This document shows positions 33,158 through 43,911 of a stretch of DNA of 64,000 bases, one piece after another. Below the pieces are notes generated by a model that was not told where the DNA came from, made no database searches, and saw only the letters and a program-made list of their open reading frames with translations. The number at the start of each line of letters is the position of its first letter. Positions within the stretch are counted from its first letter, which is position 1. The stretch comes from Symmachiella dynata (GTDB taxonomy: Bacteria; Planctomycetota; Planctomycetia; Planctomycetales; Planctomycetaceae): contig NZ_CP036276.1 in assembly GCF_007747995.1 (NCBI RefSeq), forward strand, positions 3,525,001 through 3,589,000, given 5' to 3'. Position numbers and translations under genes: made by a program.

Positions 33158-36151
33158 CTACTCCACCGCATTCAAATACGCCAGCAAATCGGCCATCTGT
33201 TGCGGGTTGAGTTGTTTCTCCAACCCTTCGGGCATGAATGAAATCCCGGTGCTGCTTAGTTCGTCGATGTCGACTCGCAACACCGTGTCGCCCGTTCCGT
33301 CGGCGCGTTTGAGTGTGACGCTGTTGGCCGTTTCGTTGGTGATCAAGCCTGTGATCGATCGCCCATCGTTGGTGATCAACACATAGCCGACAAATTGCGG
33401 TTTCACTTCGCGATTAGGATCAAGGATATTCAGCAGGATCGCCGCGCTGCCTCGATCCTTGATCGCTTTTAAGTCCGCGCCCAGAGCAGTGCCCACCTTT
33501 TCTAACTGGTGGCACGAGGTGCAATTTTTACGGAACAGCTGCCGTCCGCTTTCAATGTCTCCCGGCAGAGATAAGGCCGATTGATAGGCTTTGACGACAT
33601 CATCCCGTTTGCCGAGCGCCTGTGCGGCGAACAACTGCTCTGCCCGTTGGCGAATGGCCATGTTCTTGTGTGTTTTCAACAATTGGATCCGTGCTGCTCC
33701 GACATCCGCGGGACGCACTAGATCGTCGTCCACGGCATCAAACAATGCGGTAATCCACGCTGGTCGCGCACTGAGTGTTTCGATGGCCCGTGCACGAACG
33801 GAAGGACTCAGTTGCGGCCAAGCTTCGAGAATTAACTCCGCGACAGTTGTATCGTCAAAGCGGACCAACGTTTCTAGTGCGGCCGATTGAATTGCCGGAG
33901 GTTGGCGAAGTTGCAGTAACTCGCTGAATAACTCGGCGACGTCAGCGAAATTGCTTAGTCCGAGCGTACGAATCGCTTCGCTGCGCTGAGCCGGGGCGGC
34001 CTGTTCGTCGGCTGCGGTTTTTTGGGCTTGTTGGATCAATTGTTCTAACAAGCCGGCGATCTTGGCATTGCCCGTGCCGGTGAGTTGTTGTTTGGTCTTG
34101 GCATTGGCTTTGCCAAGCAAGCCGCCGATCAGTGATTGTGCTAACTGTGTCTCTTCAGCCGGGAGGGACTGCACGCTGGTAAGAAATGTGGCGACGTCGC
34201 TGTCACGATTTTGCGTGCCGACTTGTTCTGCTAATTTGCCTAGAAATGCGACACCGTGACGGCTTTCACGAAACGGCTGATTGCGCAGTAATTCTGCAGC
34301 GACGCCGGCTGCGCCCTGTCCCAGTGAGGCCTGCACCGCAAGTCGAAACCAGGCATCTTCACCATCCTTGAGGATCAAAGCAGCCAAGACGGCATCCCGT
34401 CGCGGTCCGTTGCAGGCCCCCATGGAAAATGCGGCCTGGTACCGGACCTGCCGGTCGGTGTCGCTGGTCGTTTGGTACAACGCTTCACAGATTTGCGGTG
34501 AATCAGCGGCGAATTGTTCCGCGAGTCGCAGGCTTTCGATTCTCACGTGTGGATCTTGATCGGCAAGGCCCTGCAAGACATCCTCAGCGGTCAATCCTTT
34601 TAATCCGTTGAGCGAATGCAGTGCGTACGCTCGTGCCAATGCCGATTCTGATTCCGTAGCCAATTTTCTGAGCAGCGGTTTGGCCGACAGATCTTGCCGT
34701 TCATAGATCAGTCGTGAGGCCGTGTCACGACTCCAGCCGTTTGGGCTTTCCAATAGTGAGACTAACTCGGCTGTGGTGGCTTGTCCCAGTTTGGGTAACG
34801 GCGGCTGCTTGAAATGATCTGGGACAATGCGGTAAATCCGGCCGCGGTCCGCGCCGCTGTTCACATCGAGATGTTTCAAAATCATGGGCGGAATAAACGC
34901 CGCCCCTTCGATCAGCTCGCGGTACATGTCCAACACGTACAACGATCCATCGGGAGCATTCGCCAGTTGGACCGGGCGAAACCAGTTGTCGGTGGAGGAC
35001 AAAAACTCCGCATCGGCGTCCGCGCGGCGTCCCACCACGCCGACCCCGTTGGGTTCAACAGTTGCGCGGTAGATCAGATTGTTCGAGACTTCCCCCACCA
35101 ACAGATTGCCGCGGTAGTCCTCTGGCCAGGCATCGCCACGATAAGCGGTGATCCCGGTGGCAGCAGTGAAAAATCCGCCCGCCTTCCCTCCTTCGTCGCT
35201 CCCTTTGACAACTCCTTGGGAGCGAAGTCGTGTACGCACGTTGCGCCACGGTTCGATACTGCTGGTGCGGAATAATTTCGTGTACTTTCCATCGGGCGCG
35301 ATCGTGACCGCCGGTGGCGGAGGCGCGAGGTACGGGTTACGAGCAATGTAGCGGCCATCGTACATCAACGTCTGCATCGGATTGCTGTTGGAGCAGACGA
35401 ATTTGCGGCCCCAGTCGTCCAAGGTCATGCCGTGTTGGCCATCGCCTGTAGTGAGCTCAAATGTCTTGCTGCGCGGATCAAAAACCATCCCTCGCCCACG
35501 GACCTCGACCGGTTCAGCGTTTTCCACAGCTGTCGAGACGACCTGTCCGCCGGCCAACGACAGCGAGAGGTGGATGCGATTGTCCATGCCCCAACGAAAC
35601 GAATTGAGCCCCGCCTCGCCAGCATGATCTAAGTTGAAACCGGTCATCACTGTTTGTCGCACGTCGGCGCGTCCATCGCCGTCGGTGTCTTTGCAATACA
35701 AGACCAGCGGCGGATCAGCGACAAAAGCTCCGCCGTCATAGGCAAAAACCGCCGTCGGGTATTTTACATCATCCAGAAAAACTTTGGCCGTGTCGAATGT
35801 CCCGTCGCCGTTGGTGTCTTCCAGAATTTTGACCGTGCCATTCCCTTGGAAATCATAACGGTTGTAGCGCGGAAGTTCGGTCACAAACGCACGACCGTTT
35901 TCGTCAAAGGAGATCGAAACCGGATCACGGACCAGCGGTTCAGCAGCCACCAATTCGATGCGAAAACCAGGTTGCAATTGGAAGGTGGTGAGCGCTTCCT
36001 GCGGACTTTTTGCGGCAATGCGGGGGAGTTCTGCTTGAAGATCTGGAGTAGCTGGCGTTTTCCCTGGATCTTCCTCGGCAAACAAATTCGCAGTGTAAGC
36101 AGCGACGACACATGTCAAAAAACAGCGAGTAAAAAGCAACATAGCTGGCAT
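33158..36151 (-). CDS. PVC-type haem-binding protein: dehydrogenase-like propeller, HEAT repeats and cytochrome c domain
   Basis: 997 residues from ATG 36151. A signal peptide (MLLFTRCFLTCVVAAYTANLFA) precedes an N-terminal beta-propeller of the membrane-bound dehydrogenase type: GFRIELVAAEPLVRDPVSISFDENGRAFV, ILEDTNGDGTFDTAKVFLDD, WGMDNRIHLSLS, and GNLLVGEVSNNLIYR. The middle, about residues 480-830, is HEAT-like helical repeats (AEQLFAAQALGKRDD and others). The C-terminal cytochrome c domain has NCTSCHQLEKVGTALG (CxxCH at about residue 890) and a final FMPEGLEKQLNPQQMADLLAYL. It is a common planctomycete family, probably periplasmic and active on sugars, but no substrate is known. A single-gene unit, divergent from the gene at 36420. 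Confidence 0.9.
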   Translation of the reverse strand: MPAMLLFTRCFLTCVVAAYTANLFAEEDPGKTPATPDLQAELPRIAAKSPQEALTTFQLQPGFRIELVAAEPLVRDPVSISFDENGRAFVTELPRYNRYDFQGNGTVKILEDTNGDGTFDTAKVFLDDVKYPTAVFAYDGGAFVADPPLVLYCKDTDGDGRADVRQTVMTGFNLDHAGEAGLNSFRWGMDNRIHLSLSLAGGQVVSTAVENAEPVEVRGRGMVFDPRSKTFELTTGDGQHGMTLDDWGRKFVCSNSNPMQTLMYDGRYIARNPYLAPPPPAVTIAPDGKYTKLFRTSSIEPWRNVRTRLRSQGVVKGSDEGGKAGGFFTAATGITAYRGDAWPEDYRGNLLVGEVSNNLIYRATVEPNGVGVVGRRADADAEFLSSTDNWFRPVQLANAPDGSLYVLDMYRELIEGAAFIPPMILKHLDVNSGADRGRIYRIVPDHFKQPPLPKLGQATTAELVSLLESPNGWSRDTASRLIYERQDLSAKPLLRKLATESESALARAYALHSLNGLKGLTAEDVLQGLADQDPHVRIESLRLAEQFAADSPQICEALYQTTSDTDRQVRYQAAFSMGACNGPRRDAVLAALILKDGEDAWFRLAVQASLGQGAAGVAAELLRNQPFRESRHGVAFLGKLAEQVGTQNRDSDVATFLTSVQSLPAEETQLAQSLIGGLLGKANAKTKQQLTGTGNAKIAGLLEQLIQQAQKTAADEQAAPAQRSEAIRTLGLSNFADVAELFSELLQLRQPPAIQSAALETLVRFDDTTVAELILEAWPQLSPSVRARAIETLSARPAWITALFDAVDDDLVRPADVGAARIQLLKTHKNMAIRQRAEQLFAAQALGKRDDVVKAYQSALSLPGDIESGRQLFRKNCTSCHQLEKVGTALGADLKAIKDRGSAAILLNILDPNREVKPQFVGYVLITNDGRSITGLITNETANSVTLKRADGTGDTVLRVDIDELSSTGISFMPEGLEKQLNPQQMADLLAYLNAVE

Positions 36152-36419
36152 CAATCATTGCTGGAGTGGAAAAACATCAGGACTTCGATTCTCTCAAACT
36201 TGATGACATGACTGCAACCATCGAAATTATGTTTCCTGTAAAAGTCATTTGGCAATGATATGGACGAAATCCGAGATTCTACCGAATGCATTCAAAATTA
36301 TTGCCCCAAATTCAGCTAGACAACGGATTAACTAGAATCACATCGATCAGAAATAGTAAGATTCGTCAGCGGTTGTCCCTTTATTCGATGCCACTGCGTC
36401 TTTGAAGAGAATTCAGCGA

Positions 36420-36842
36420 ATGCAAAAAGAACAACTCGCATCAATTGTTGGCTGGGCGCTGTGTGTACTCTCGGTGTTTCTCGTCGTGGGGACGACGATA
36501 GGTAGGAACGGGTCGGGGCCGATGTTTCCGAGTCTGATTCCCGTGTTTGGTGTCCCGTTTGTGATCTTTTTCTTGTTAGCGCAGGCGGGGATCTGCTATT
36601 GGCTGCGTTCCAGTTTGGGAATCGCCCTGGTCGTTGCGGTCTGCTTGCTGGGATATTGGATCGGTGGTTTTGGAGAAGCCAAATGGAAACGCCGACATAC
36701 TCGCCCAGTCGCGATGGATCGGGTCTTGGAACAGCATGGCATTCCGTCTTCCAATTATGACTGGACGCGTGACCGCCTGATTAAAGGGGTCAGCATGAGC
36801 GCATTGGTGCTAGGTGTCATCTGCATCCGCAAATGGGACTAA
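36420..36842 (+). CDS. Small integral membrane protein, unrecognised
   Basis: 140 residues from ATG 36420 (a TTG at 36402 is possible). Three or four hydrophobic segments, including LASIVGWALCVLSVFLVVGTT, LIPVFGVPFVIFFLLAQAGI and LGIALVVAVCLLGYWIG, then a charged stretch and a last weak segment MSALVLGVICI. No family recognised. It ends 45 bp before the convergent end of ftsH; no operon partner. Considered real because of the coherent hydrophobic pattern and plausible start. Confidence 0.55.
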   Translation: MQKEQLASIVGWALCVLSVFLVVGTTIGRNGSGPMFPSLIPVFGVPFVIFFLLAQAGICYWLRSSLGIALVVAVCLLGYWIGGFGEAKWKRRHTRPVAMDRVLEQHGIPSSNYDWTRDRLIKGVSMSALVLGVICIRKWD

Positions 36843-36887
36843 CGAGATCCTCCACGTTGGGAACCGCAACGATTCAGTGGGATTGTA

Positions 36888-38891
36888 CTATTTCTCCGAT
36901 CCCCCCCGGGTGCGGGAAACAGCCGCGCCGATGATTTCACTAATATCATCAGCAGCGAGCGCCTCTTTTTCCAAGAGTCCCTGCGACAGTTTGTCCAGAT
37001 CTTCACGGTTCTCGGTGAGCATTTGTGTTGCGCGTTTGGCAGCACCAAACAGGATTTTTTGTACTTCCTGGTCGAGAATGCGAGCGGTCTCGTCACTGTA
37101 TTCTCGTTGGTGCTCAGCGATCTCCTTGCCCAAAAAGGGTTGATGCTCCGCGTGCCTGAGCGAAATGGGACCAATCGCTTCGCTCATCCCCCAATAGCCG
37201 ACCATCCGTCGTGCCAAATCGGTTGCTTTTTTGAGGTCGTCTTCAGCGCCGGCACTGTATTCATCGAACACCAGTTTTTCAGCAGCACGGCCTCCCAACA
37301 TAAAGGCCAATTGCGCATGCAGCCGTTTCTCGCCGACATTGTAGCGTTCTTCATCCGGAACCAATTGGGTGACGCCCAGCGAGCGTCCACGGGGGATGAT
37401 GGTGACTTTGTGCAATTCGTCGACGTCGGGGAGCAACCACGCTAGCAGCGCGTGACCCGCTTCGTGGTAGGCGGTCATTTCCCGTTCGTGTTCGTTAAAG
37501 ACTTCTTCACGGCGCGGGCCGAGCAACACTTTGTCGTGGGCATATTCAAAGTCCTCGTTTTCAACGCGGTCTTTGCCTTCACGGGTGGCATGCAGAGCGG
37601 CTTCGTTGACGAGGTTTTTGAGGTCCGCTCCGGAAAACCCAATCGTCCCCCCGGCGATCGAATCTAAATCGACATTGTCCGCCATGGGGACTTTGCGGGT
37701 ATGCACTTTGAGCACACCTAATCGGCCCGCTTTGCTGGGACGGTCGATTGTGATGTGTCGATCAAAACGTCCCGGACGCAACAACGCCGGATCCAGCACA
37801 TCGGGGCGGTTGGTGGCCGCTAAGACAATCACCGCTTCACTCGGCGTGAATCCGTCCATCTCACCCAGAATTTGATTGAGCGTCTGCTCCCGTTCATCAT
37901 GTCCCCCGCCCACGCCGGTTCCCCGCGCGCGGCCCACAGCATCGATTTCATCAATAAAGATCAAACAGGGCGCGCTCTCCTTGGCGGTGCGAAACATATC
38001 GCGTACGCGACTAGCACCCACGCCGACAAACATCTGGATGAATTCCGAACCGTTGATCGAGAAAAACGGCACACCTGCTTCACCAGCGGTGGCGCGGGCC
38101 AACAAGGTTTTTCCGGTTCCCGGTGCTCCCATCAGCAAAATCCCTTTGGGGATTTCCGCTCCGAGTTTTTGAAACTTGGTGGGGTTTTTCAAATACTCAA
38201 CCACTTCCTGCAGCTCGGACTTGGCATTTTCCATCGCGGCGACATCGTCGAAGGTGGTTTGTTGCTCAGCCGGCATGAAGCGCTTGGCGGGGCTTTTAAT
38301 AAACCCGCCCAGCATCCCGCCCTGCCCCATCGGGTCAGAGGTGCGGCGCATAATGAACCACAAAATTCCCAACATCAACAGTATGGGAAAGAGAACCATC
38401 AACAGAAATTGTATGCCCCACGGTGTTTTGGCACCGGTGACTTCGACATTTTTCGCATCCAGGTCCGCGAGTAAATCCTTGTCCTCGGCCGGCGGTCGAA
38501 CGACATTGAATTTCTTGGGGAATAGCGCTGGTTTAGATTTCTCTGAGTCCGCATCGGCTTTGGGCGGTGGGGTCGTCGCGCTGTCTTCCAGTTTCCGCTC
38601 GGGAGGTTTTTTCCAGGTGCCGTAAATCATCTCCTCTTCGATCAGCACCGACTCGATATTATTCGCGGCGAGCTGTTCACGGAAAAAGTCATACCGCACG
38701 TTCGCTAGTGATTCGTCACGATACTGCAGCCAATAGAGGAGCAACACCACGCTGACGAGGATGAACATCAACATTCCCCGCGAGATGGGAGCGGGGCGGA
38801 TCGGCCGCTTGGCGCTGGGGGGACCGTTCCCCGGTTGCGAGGGACCGGGATTTGGGTTCTGAGGGGGGGGCGAGTCCGTGGGGGTATTCAA
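36888..38891 (-). CDS. ftsH: ATP-dependent zinc metalloprotease FtsH
   Basis: 667 residues from a TTG at 38891; this start is chosen for GGGAG six bases upstream and because the longer frame to 39008 gives only unrelated residues. FtsH is a hexameric membrane protease of the AAA family that degrades misfolded and short-lived proteins. An N-terminal Pro-rich cytoplasmic tail precedes the first TM segment ([18 protein letters not shown]), a periplasmic insert and a second TM ([18 protein letters not shown]). The AAA module has Walker [13 protein letters not shown], the pore [13 protein letters not shown], Walker [12 protein letters not shown] and the SRH RPGRFDR. The protease module has the zinc site HEAGH. 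All key residues are present. Convergent with the gene at 36420. The TTG start is unusual but well supported. Confidence 0.96.
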   Translation of the reverse strand: MNTPTDSPPPQNPNPGPSQPGNGPPSAKRPIRPAPISRGMLMFILVSVVLLLYWLQYRDESLANVRYDFFREQLAANNIESVLIEEEMIYGTWKKPPERKLEDSATTPPPKADADSEKSKPALFPKKFNVVRPPAEDKDLLADLDAKNVEVTGAKTPWGIQFLLMVLFPILLMLGILWFIMRRTSDPMGQGGMLGGFIKSPAKRFMPAEQQTTFDDVAAMENAKSELQEVVEYLKNPTKFQKLGAEIPKGILLMGAPGTGKTLLARATAGEAGVPFFSINGSEFIQMFVGVGASRVRDMFRTAKESAPCLIFIDEIDAVGRARGTGVGGGHDEREQTLNQILGEMDGFTPSEAVIVLAATNRPDVLDPALLRPGRFDRHITIDRPSKAGRLGVLKVHTRKVPMADNVDLDSIAGGTIGFSGADLKNLVNEAALHATREGKDRVENEDFEYAHDKVLLGPRREEVFNEHEREMTAYHEAGHALLAWLLPDVDELHKVTIIPRGRSLGVTQLVPDEERYNVGEKRLHAQLAFMLGGRAAEKLVFDEYSAGAEDDLKKATDLARRMVGYWGMSEAIGPISLRHAEHQPFLGKEIAEHQREYSDETARILDQEVQKILFGAAKRATQMLTENREDLDKLSQGLLEKEALAADDISEIIGAAVSRTRGGSEK

Positions 38892-38897
38892 TCGAGG

Positions 38898-38902
38898 CTC
38901 CC
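38898..38902 (-). promoter_or_regulatory. Ribosome-binding site of ftsH deciding the TTG start
   Basis: GGGAG on the minus strand, six bases ahead of TTG 38891. No comparable site precedes any other in-frame start in the longer frame. Confidence 0.6.
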
Positions 38903-39194
38903 TGCCTTTTGCGTGCAAACTATCAAAATGGAGTGCCGTTACCGGCTCATACAGTGTGCAGGGTACTAAACAAGACGCGAACTGGCAATTTAGGCCACCA
39001 TTGGACACGTATGAAAATTAGGAGAGTCATCAGTCGCAATGACCGTTGCTCCTTGATCGGCGTTTTTTGCCGATTCTCAAAAGTCACACGCTGTTTTTTG
39101 TGAAATCTACGGCATTTGTAGTGCCAAGCCGGGTAAGCGCCGTTTTCAAAATCATGCAATGGGGTATAGATTGCCACCATGAGCAGGGGGAAGA

Positions 39195-39884
39195 GTGGCC
39201 AGGTTTTTGAAATGGAATCGTAAGATGCGTCTCTCTTTGTTCAGCTATGGTGTCTGCTTCCTTTTATTCTGCGGGGGGTGTGCGACCCCGATTGAAGAAT
39301 TATTTCCCGTTCGTGGGCAATCGCCATCACGCAACGTTTATGTGGTGAGTCACGGCTGGCACACCGGGTTGGTCGTGTTGCGCGAAGATGTTCCCCCGGA
39401 CGTCTGGCCCGAAATTTCCGACTTTCCCCATGCGCGATATCTTGAAATCGGTTGGGGAGACGAGGGATTCTATCGGGCTGAGAAAATCACTGCCCCGCTC
39501 TGCTTAAAGGCGGCGTTACTGCCGACGCCGAGCGTGATGCATGTTGTCGGATTCGATCAGCCGTTGGAGGAATACTTTCCCACCAGCTCGATTATCCAGG
39601 TGGAATTAACTGAAGCAGGGTTTGACGAACTCTGCCAACACATTTCCGACGCGCACGCCCGAGACGATTGGGGGCAAGCGGAATCGTTAGGACGTGGGAT
39701 TTACGGAAATAGCCAATTTTACAGGGCGAACGGTTCGTATTATTTTCCGAAAACGTGCAATGTCTGGACGGCGCGTGGCCTGCGCAGGGCCGGTTGCCCG
39801 ATCGTTCCGAGTATCGCCGTCAGTGCGGGGAATGTGATTTCACAAACACGCGATTTCGGACACGTGATCCGCGATGCGAAATAG
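39195..39884 (+). CDS. DUF2459 / TIGR02117-type lipoprotein
   Basis: 229 residues from GTG 39195, with GGGGG close upstream; ATG 39225 (MRLSLFSYGV) is an alternative. Signal with a lipobox-like LLFCGGC gives a lipid-anchored protein. The DUF2459 pattern is clear: VYVVSHGWHTGLVV with the conserved His-Gly-Trp-His, EIGWGDEGFYR, YFPTSSIIQVELTEAGF, and FPKTCNVWTARGLRRAGCPI. These proteins are sometimes found beside urease genes (hence the TIGR name), but no urease or other nickel enzyme is nearby. Conserved His and Cys residues would allow a thiol or hydrolase active site of the NlpC/P60-like kind, which is inference. Stand-alone gene, followed by the convergent glycosyltransferase. Confidence 0.8.
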   Translation: MARFLKWNRKMRLSLFSYGVCFLLFCGGCATPIEELFPVRGQSPSRNVYVVSHGWHTGLVVLREDVPPDVWPEISDFPHARYLEIGWGDEGFYRAEKITAPLCLKAALLPTPSVMHVVGFDQPLEEYFPTSSIIQVELTEAGFDELCQHISDAHARDDWGQAESLGRGIYGNSQFYRANGSYYFPKTCNVWTARGLRRAGCPIVPSIAVSAGNVISQTRDFGHVIRDAK

Positions 39885-40030
39885 CATGCGGCAATGTTCC
39901 GCATCATTGCTGCCGAGCATCAGCAGCGCATCCGTAATTGCAGAGACACAGGTTAGACGGCGGCCCCGTAAAGCCCGGCACGAATGTGATTGTGCGAAAG
40001 GTCGTCCGGTCTCGCGTGAGGCGAGCGGCT

Positions 40031-40852
<822 letters not shown>

Positions 40853-41108
40853 TGCCTAGATTCCGTCAATTCGATGATCCACTATAGTTACCGCTGTCGG
40901 CATCGAGAGCTTAGGCCGATATCTCCACCGAAATACTTCCATCATAAATGCCGTGATATCGGCATGAGAGGACGTGTAACTATATAGCACACAGCGGGAA
41001 ACGCACAAATCCCCATTCTAGGAAAATGGCGTATGGAGAACGCGGGGAAAACATCGGATTTCCCGTCGTGGTGCGATTGCGGTGCTATTGTGCCGCGGAG
41101 CGAGAGCT

Positions 41109-41708
41109 TTACCGTTGGTACCAATGCCGATTCAAGCTGCTGTTGCCGGACTCGATCAGTTTCTGAGCCAATGTGGCCACCTGATGCGCGATCCAACGGC
41201 AGGCTTCGATCGTAGCGGTGGCCAACCCGAGACAAAAGTCGGAAATCCAGCGGACCAATTCTGGCCGCTGGGCGGCACGCAGAGCGCGAATCTCATCGAC
41301 CGACAGGCCGCGATCGAGCATTTCACGCTGAAAGGCCAGTTCCCGCTCCCTGCGTCCGGCTCGGTAATCGTCAATCTTGCGCACCATGGCTGCGATGTTT
41401 CGACGAAGTTTCGTCGCCAAACCGCGGACGCATTCTACGGCGTATTGCCAGCAAGACTGCTGACTTTGCAGGCATTTTGCGAGGTAACCTCGGTGCTGGC
41501 CTGACCAAAGTAGGTCGATATCCGTAGCCGAGAGACCTCGGTTGAGCAGATCGACTTTGAAGGCCAGCTCCAATTCGCGCGTGCGATATTTGCGGTATTG
41601 AATGGCCGCCGCGCAAGCGATCAAACTGACCGTGGCCAGGATCATGCCCAATGTGCCGGCCAAAAACGCGAGTTGGGGTTCATTCAGCATGAGTAACTGA
41701 TCCAACAT
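41109..41708 (-). CDS. Membrane-anchored protein with internal duplication, unrecognised
   Basis: 199 residues from ATG 41708 with GGGAG seven bases upstream. One N-terminal TM helix (AFLAGTLGMILATVSLIACAAAI) is followed by two similar charged helical units: ELELAFKVDLLNRGLSATDIDLLW at about 44-68 and ERELAFQREMLDRGLSVDEIRALR at about 120-143, each with the core ELAFxxxxLxRGLSxxEI. Between them is a Trp/Arg-rich stretch. The repeated unit resembles short helix-turn motifs seen in planctomycete proteins of unknown role. Function unknown. It lies between the glycosyltransferase and the sulfite/nitrite reductase gene, all on the minus strand but with gaps of 256 and 131 bp. Confidence 0.65.
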   Translation of the reverse strand: MLDQLLMLNEPQLAFLAGTLGMILATVSLIACAAAIQYRKYRTRELELAFKVDLLNRGLSATDIDLLWSGQHRGYLAKCLQSQQSCWQYAVECVRGLATKLRRNIAAMVRKIDDYRAGRRERELAFQREMLDRGLSVDEIRALRAAQRPELVRWISDFCLGLATATIEACRWIAHQVATLAQKLIESGNSSLNRHWYQR

Positions 41709-41839
41709 CGTCGATCTCCCGGTCTATCGAATATTAGCCATTCCCACCAAACTCGATTGAGATTGGTTTCTGGCTATTCGCTAGACCATGGGCGTTCTTG
41801 ACCGAAAAATCAAAGAAATTGTCATTCGGCCGGCGAGGT

Positions 41840-43570
41840 TTAAGTCGCTGCAACCGCCGCCAATTCTTCTTGTCCCAGACGATCACAAAAATCACCAAAC
41901 GATTCCCCCGCATTGCGTTGTTCTTTGAACAAGGCGAACAGTGGCGAGAGTTTGGGCACGATCTCCGTTGAGGGGACCATATCTTCGTAAATAAAAGCCA
42001 ACCGCGTTCCTTCGGCGTTGCCTCCGAGGTACAGCGTATATTTCTCGCCCGCCGCTTTGCCGACGAGTCCAATATCAGGCGTGTAGGGACGAGCACAGCC
42101 GTTGGGGCAGCCGGTCATGTGCAGAGAAATCCGCTCGTCCGTCAGGTCCTGCCGTGCCAGCTCTGCTTCGAATTCCTCGATCAGACTCGGCAAGGCGCGT
42201 TCGGATTCGGTAATCGCCAATCCGCAGGTCGGCCAGGCGGGACAGGCGATTGCGAGCCGACGGAACGGCGTCATCTCCTCTGCGGCGGTTATACCGTGAG
42301 CAACCAGAATGGCTGTGATGTCGTCGCGATCCTTGGGTTCGATGTCGCAAAGGAGAACACTTTGCAACGCCGTCAGCCGTGTTTCCATCCCGTATTTTTC
42401 CAGAATTGTCCGCAAGCCGGTTTTGTACCGCGCTTCTTCCAAGTCTTGAATACGTCCGCTGGGGACGTTGATTCCGACGAACCATTTGCCGTCCCCTTGT
42501 TCGTGCCAACCGAGATGGTCATCGACATCGGTGACCACAACAGGGCGCGGATCAGGCAGTGCTTGGCCGTAATATTCTTCGACTTTGGTTTTGAACTTCT
42601 CCACACCCCAGTCGGCGATCAGGTATTTGAGCCGAGCGATTTTGCGGTCAGAGCGGTTTCCAAAGTCGCGTTGCACTTTCACAACGGCCTCAGCCACGTC
42701 GACGGCCTGTTCAGGCGTGACGAAGGCCATGGGTTTGGCGAGATAGGGGAATGTTTTCTTGGCCGAGGGAGTCGCACCCATGCCACCCCCCACTAGGACA
42801 TTGTATCCGACGATTTCATCGCCTTCGACGATTGCCAAGAAACCAAGATCGTTGGAGTGAATGTCGACGCAGTTATCTTCCGGCAAGGTCACGCAGGTTT
42901 TGAATTTGCGCGGTAGATATGTTTTGCCATAAATCGGCTCTTCAACCGGCTGGAACTGGGCGGTCGCGTTGGTCTTTTCACCCGCTTCGTCGGTGAGCCA
43001 AATATCGTAATAGCTGGTTGTTTTCGGTTTCAGGTGTTCGGCGATGGCATCGCAGAGCGCCTGCATCTGATCGTGCACCGGGCTGTGTTTGTGCGGCGCA
43101 GGGCAGCACATCACGTTGCGTTCCACATCGCCACAGGCGCAAAACGTCGTGAGTTGAGAGTCGTTAATGGCGCGGATCGTCTCTTTGATATTGTCCTTCA
43201 GCACGCCGTGCAGTTGAAATCCTTGCCGTGTGGTCACCCGCACCGTGCCGTTGCCGTATTTCTCACAGAGGTCCAATTCGGCCAGAAATTGAGCAGCCGT
43301 GACTTTTCCACCGGGAATCCGCGTGCGGACCATGCAGCTGTATGACTTGCCCTTGCGCGAACCATCTTCGTTTTTTTGCCCGCGTTCGTCGCGATTGTCT
43401 TGTTGATAGGAACCGTGAAACTTCAGAAGTTGCAATGCATCGCCGGTGAAATGATCTTCACTCGCCGCCAATTCCTCAGCAATTGTCCCACGCAGTTGTT
43501 GACTGGCTTCTTTGAGTACTTCAATCTTACTGGGCTTCGACGCTTTGTCCGTTTTTGTATCGGTGGCCAT
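41840..43570 (-). CDS. Ferredoxin- or NADPH-dependent sulfite/nitrite reductase haemoprotein (CysI/NirA family)
   Basis: 576 residues. Reduces sulfite to sulfide or nitrite to ammonia by six electrons at a coupled [4Fe-4S]-sirohaem centre. The duplicated ferredoxin-like halves are visible: VRTRIPGGKVTAAQFLAELDL with RVTTRQGFQLHGVL, and RDFGNRSDRKIARLKYLIADWG with DHLGWHEQGDGKWFVGINVPSGR. The cluster ligands are CPAWPTC and GCPNGCARPY (residues about 447 and 492), as in this family (typically CxxxxxC and CxxxC). Both sulfite and nitrite reductases share these; the CysI-like spacing and absence of a nitrate-assimilation context make sulfite slightly more likely, but the substrate is not settled. 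No flavoprotein partner gene is next to it, so a ferredoxin is the likelier donor. Divergent from pgpA with a 341 bp gap. Confidence 0.9.
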   Translation of the reverse strand: MATDTKTDKASKPSKIEVLKEASQQLRGTIAEELAASEDHFTGDALQLLKFHGSYQQDNRDERGQKNEDGSRKGKSYSCMVRTRIPGGKVTAAQFLAELDLCEKYGNGTVRVTTRQGFQLHGVLKDNIKETIRAINDSQLTTFCACGDVERNVMCCPAPHKHSPVHDQMQALCDAIAEHLKPKTTSYYDIWLTDEAGEKTNATAQFQPVEEPIYGKTYLPRKFKTCVTLPEDNCVDIHSNDLGFLAIVEGDEIVGYNVLVGGGMGATPSAKKTFPYLAKPMAFVTPEQAVDVAEAVVKVQRDFGNRSDRKIARLKYLIADWGVEKFKTKVEEYYGQALPDPRPVVVTDVDDHLGWHEQGDGKWFVGINVPSGRIQDLEEARYKTGLRTILEKYGMETRLTALQSVLLCDIEPKDRDDITAILVAHGITAAEEMTPFRRLAIACPAWPTCGLAITESERALPSLIEEFEAELARQDLTDERISLHMTGCPNGCARPYTPDIGLVGKAAGEKYTLYLGGNAEGTRLAFIYEDMVPSTEIVPKLSPLFALFKEQRNAGESFGDFCDRLGQEELAAVAAT

Positions 43571-43911
43571 ACGTTCTTTCAGACTCCTCAGACTGCAGTG
43601 GCTATTGCGGCCATTCGGCTGCCAAACCGAAAAGTCATGGCAGTGGGTCGCGTGATATATAGATCAAAAAATCGCCGTGTCACTGGCGGGACGCGCTTGG
43701 ATTGCGGTTTACTAGGCATTTCACCTGCCGTCAACGGCAAGTATAATTCTTCTGCCCGTTTTTGAGTAGGGGACAACCAAATTGCGGGGGCGGGGAATGC
43801 AGCTGTGTCCGGTGTCTTCTAGGGCGAGCTGCAAACGGGGTTGGCTTTTCTTCAGCCACAAATCTGCCGGGAACACGCAGTTTTGCCTCTAAAGAGCACG
43901 AAGGATCGATT
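43571..43911. other. Divergent intergenic region between the reductase and pgpA
   Basis: 341 bp. The pgpA reading frame opens at 43762 but only becomes protein-like at 43912. Promoters for both genes should lie here; none is clear by eye, and no operator is recognisable. Confidence 0.4.
43901..43905 (+). promoter_or_regulatory. Ribosome-binding site of pgpA deciding a TTG start
   Basis: AAGGA, six bases ahead of TTG 43912, the codon at which conserved PgpA sequence begins. Confidence 0.55.
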
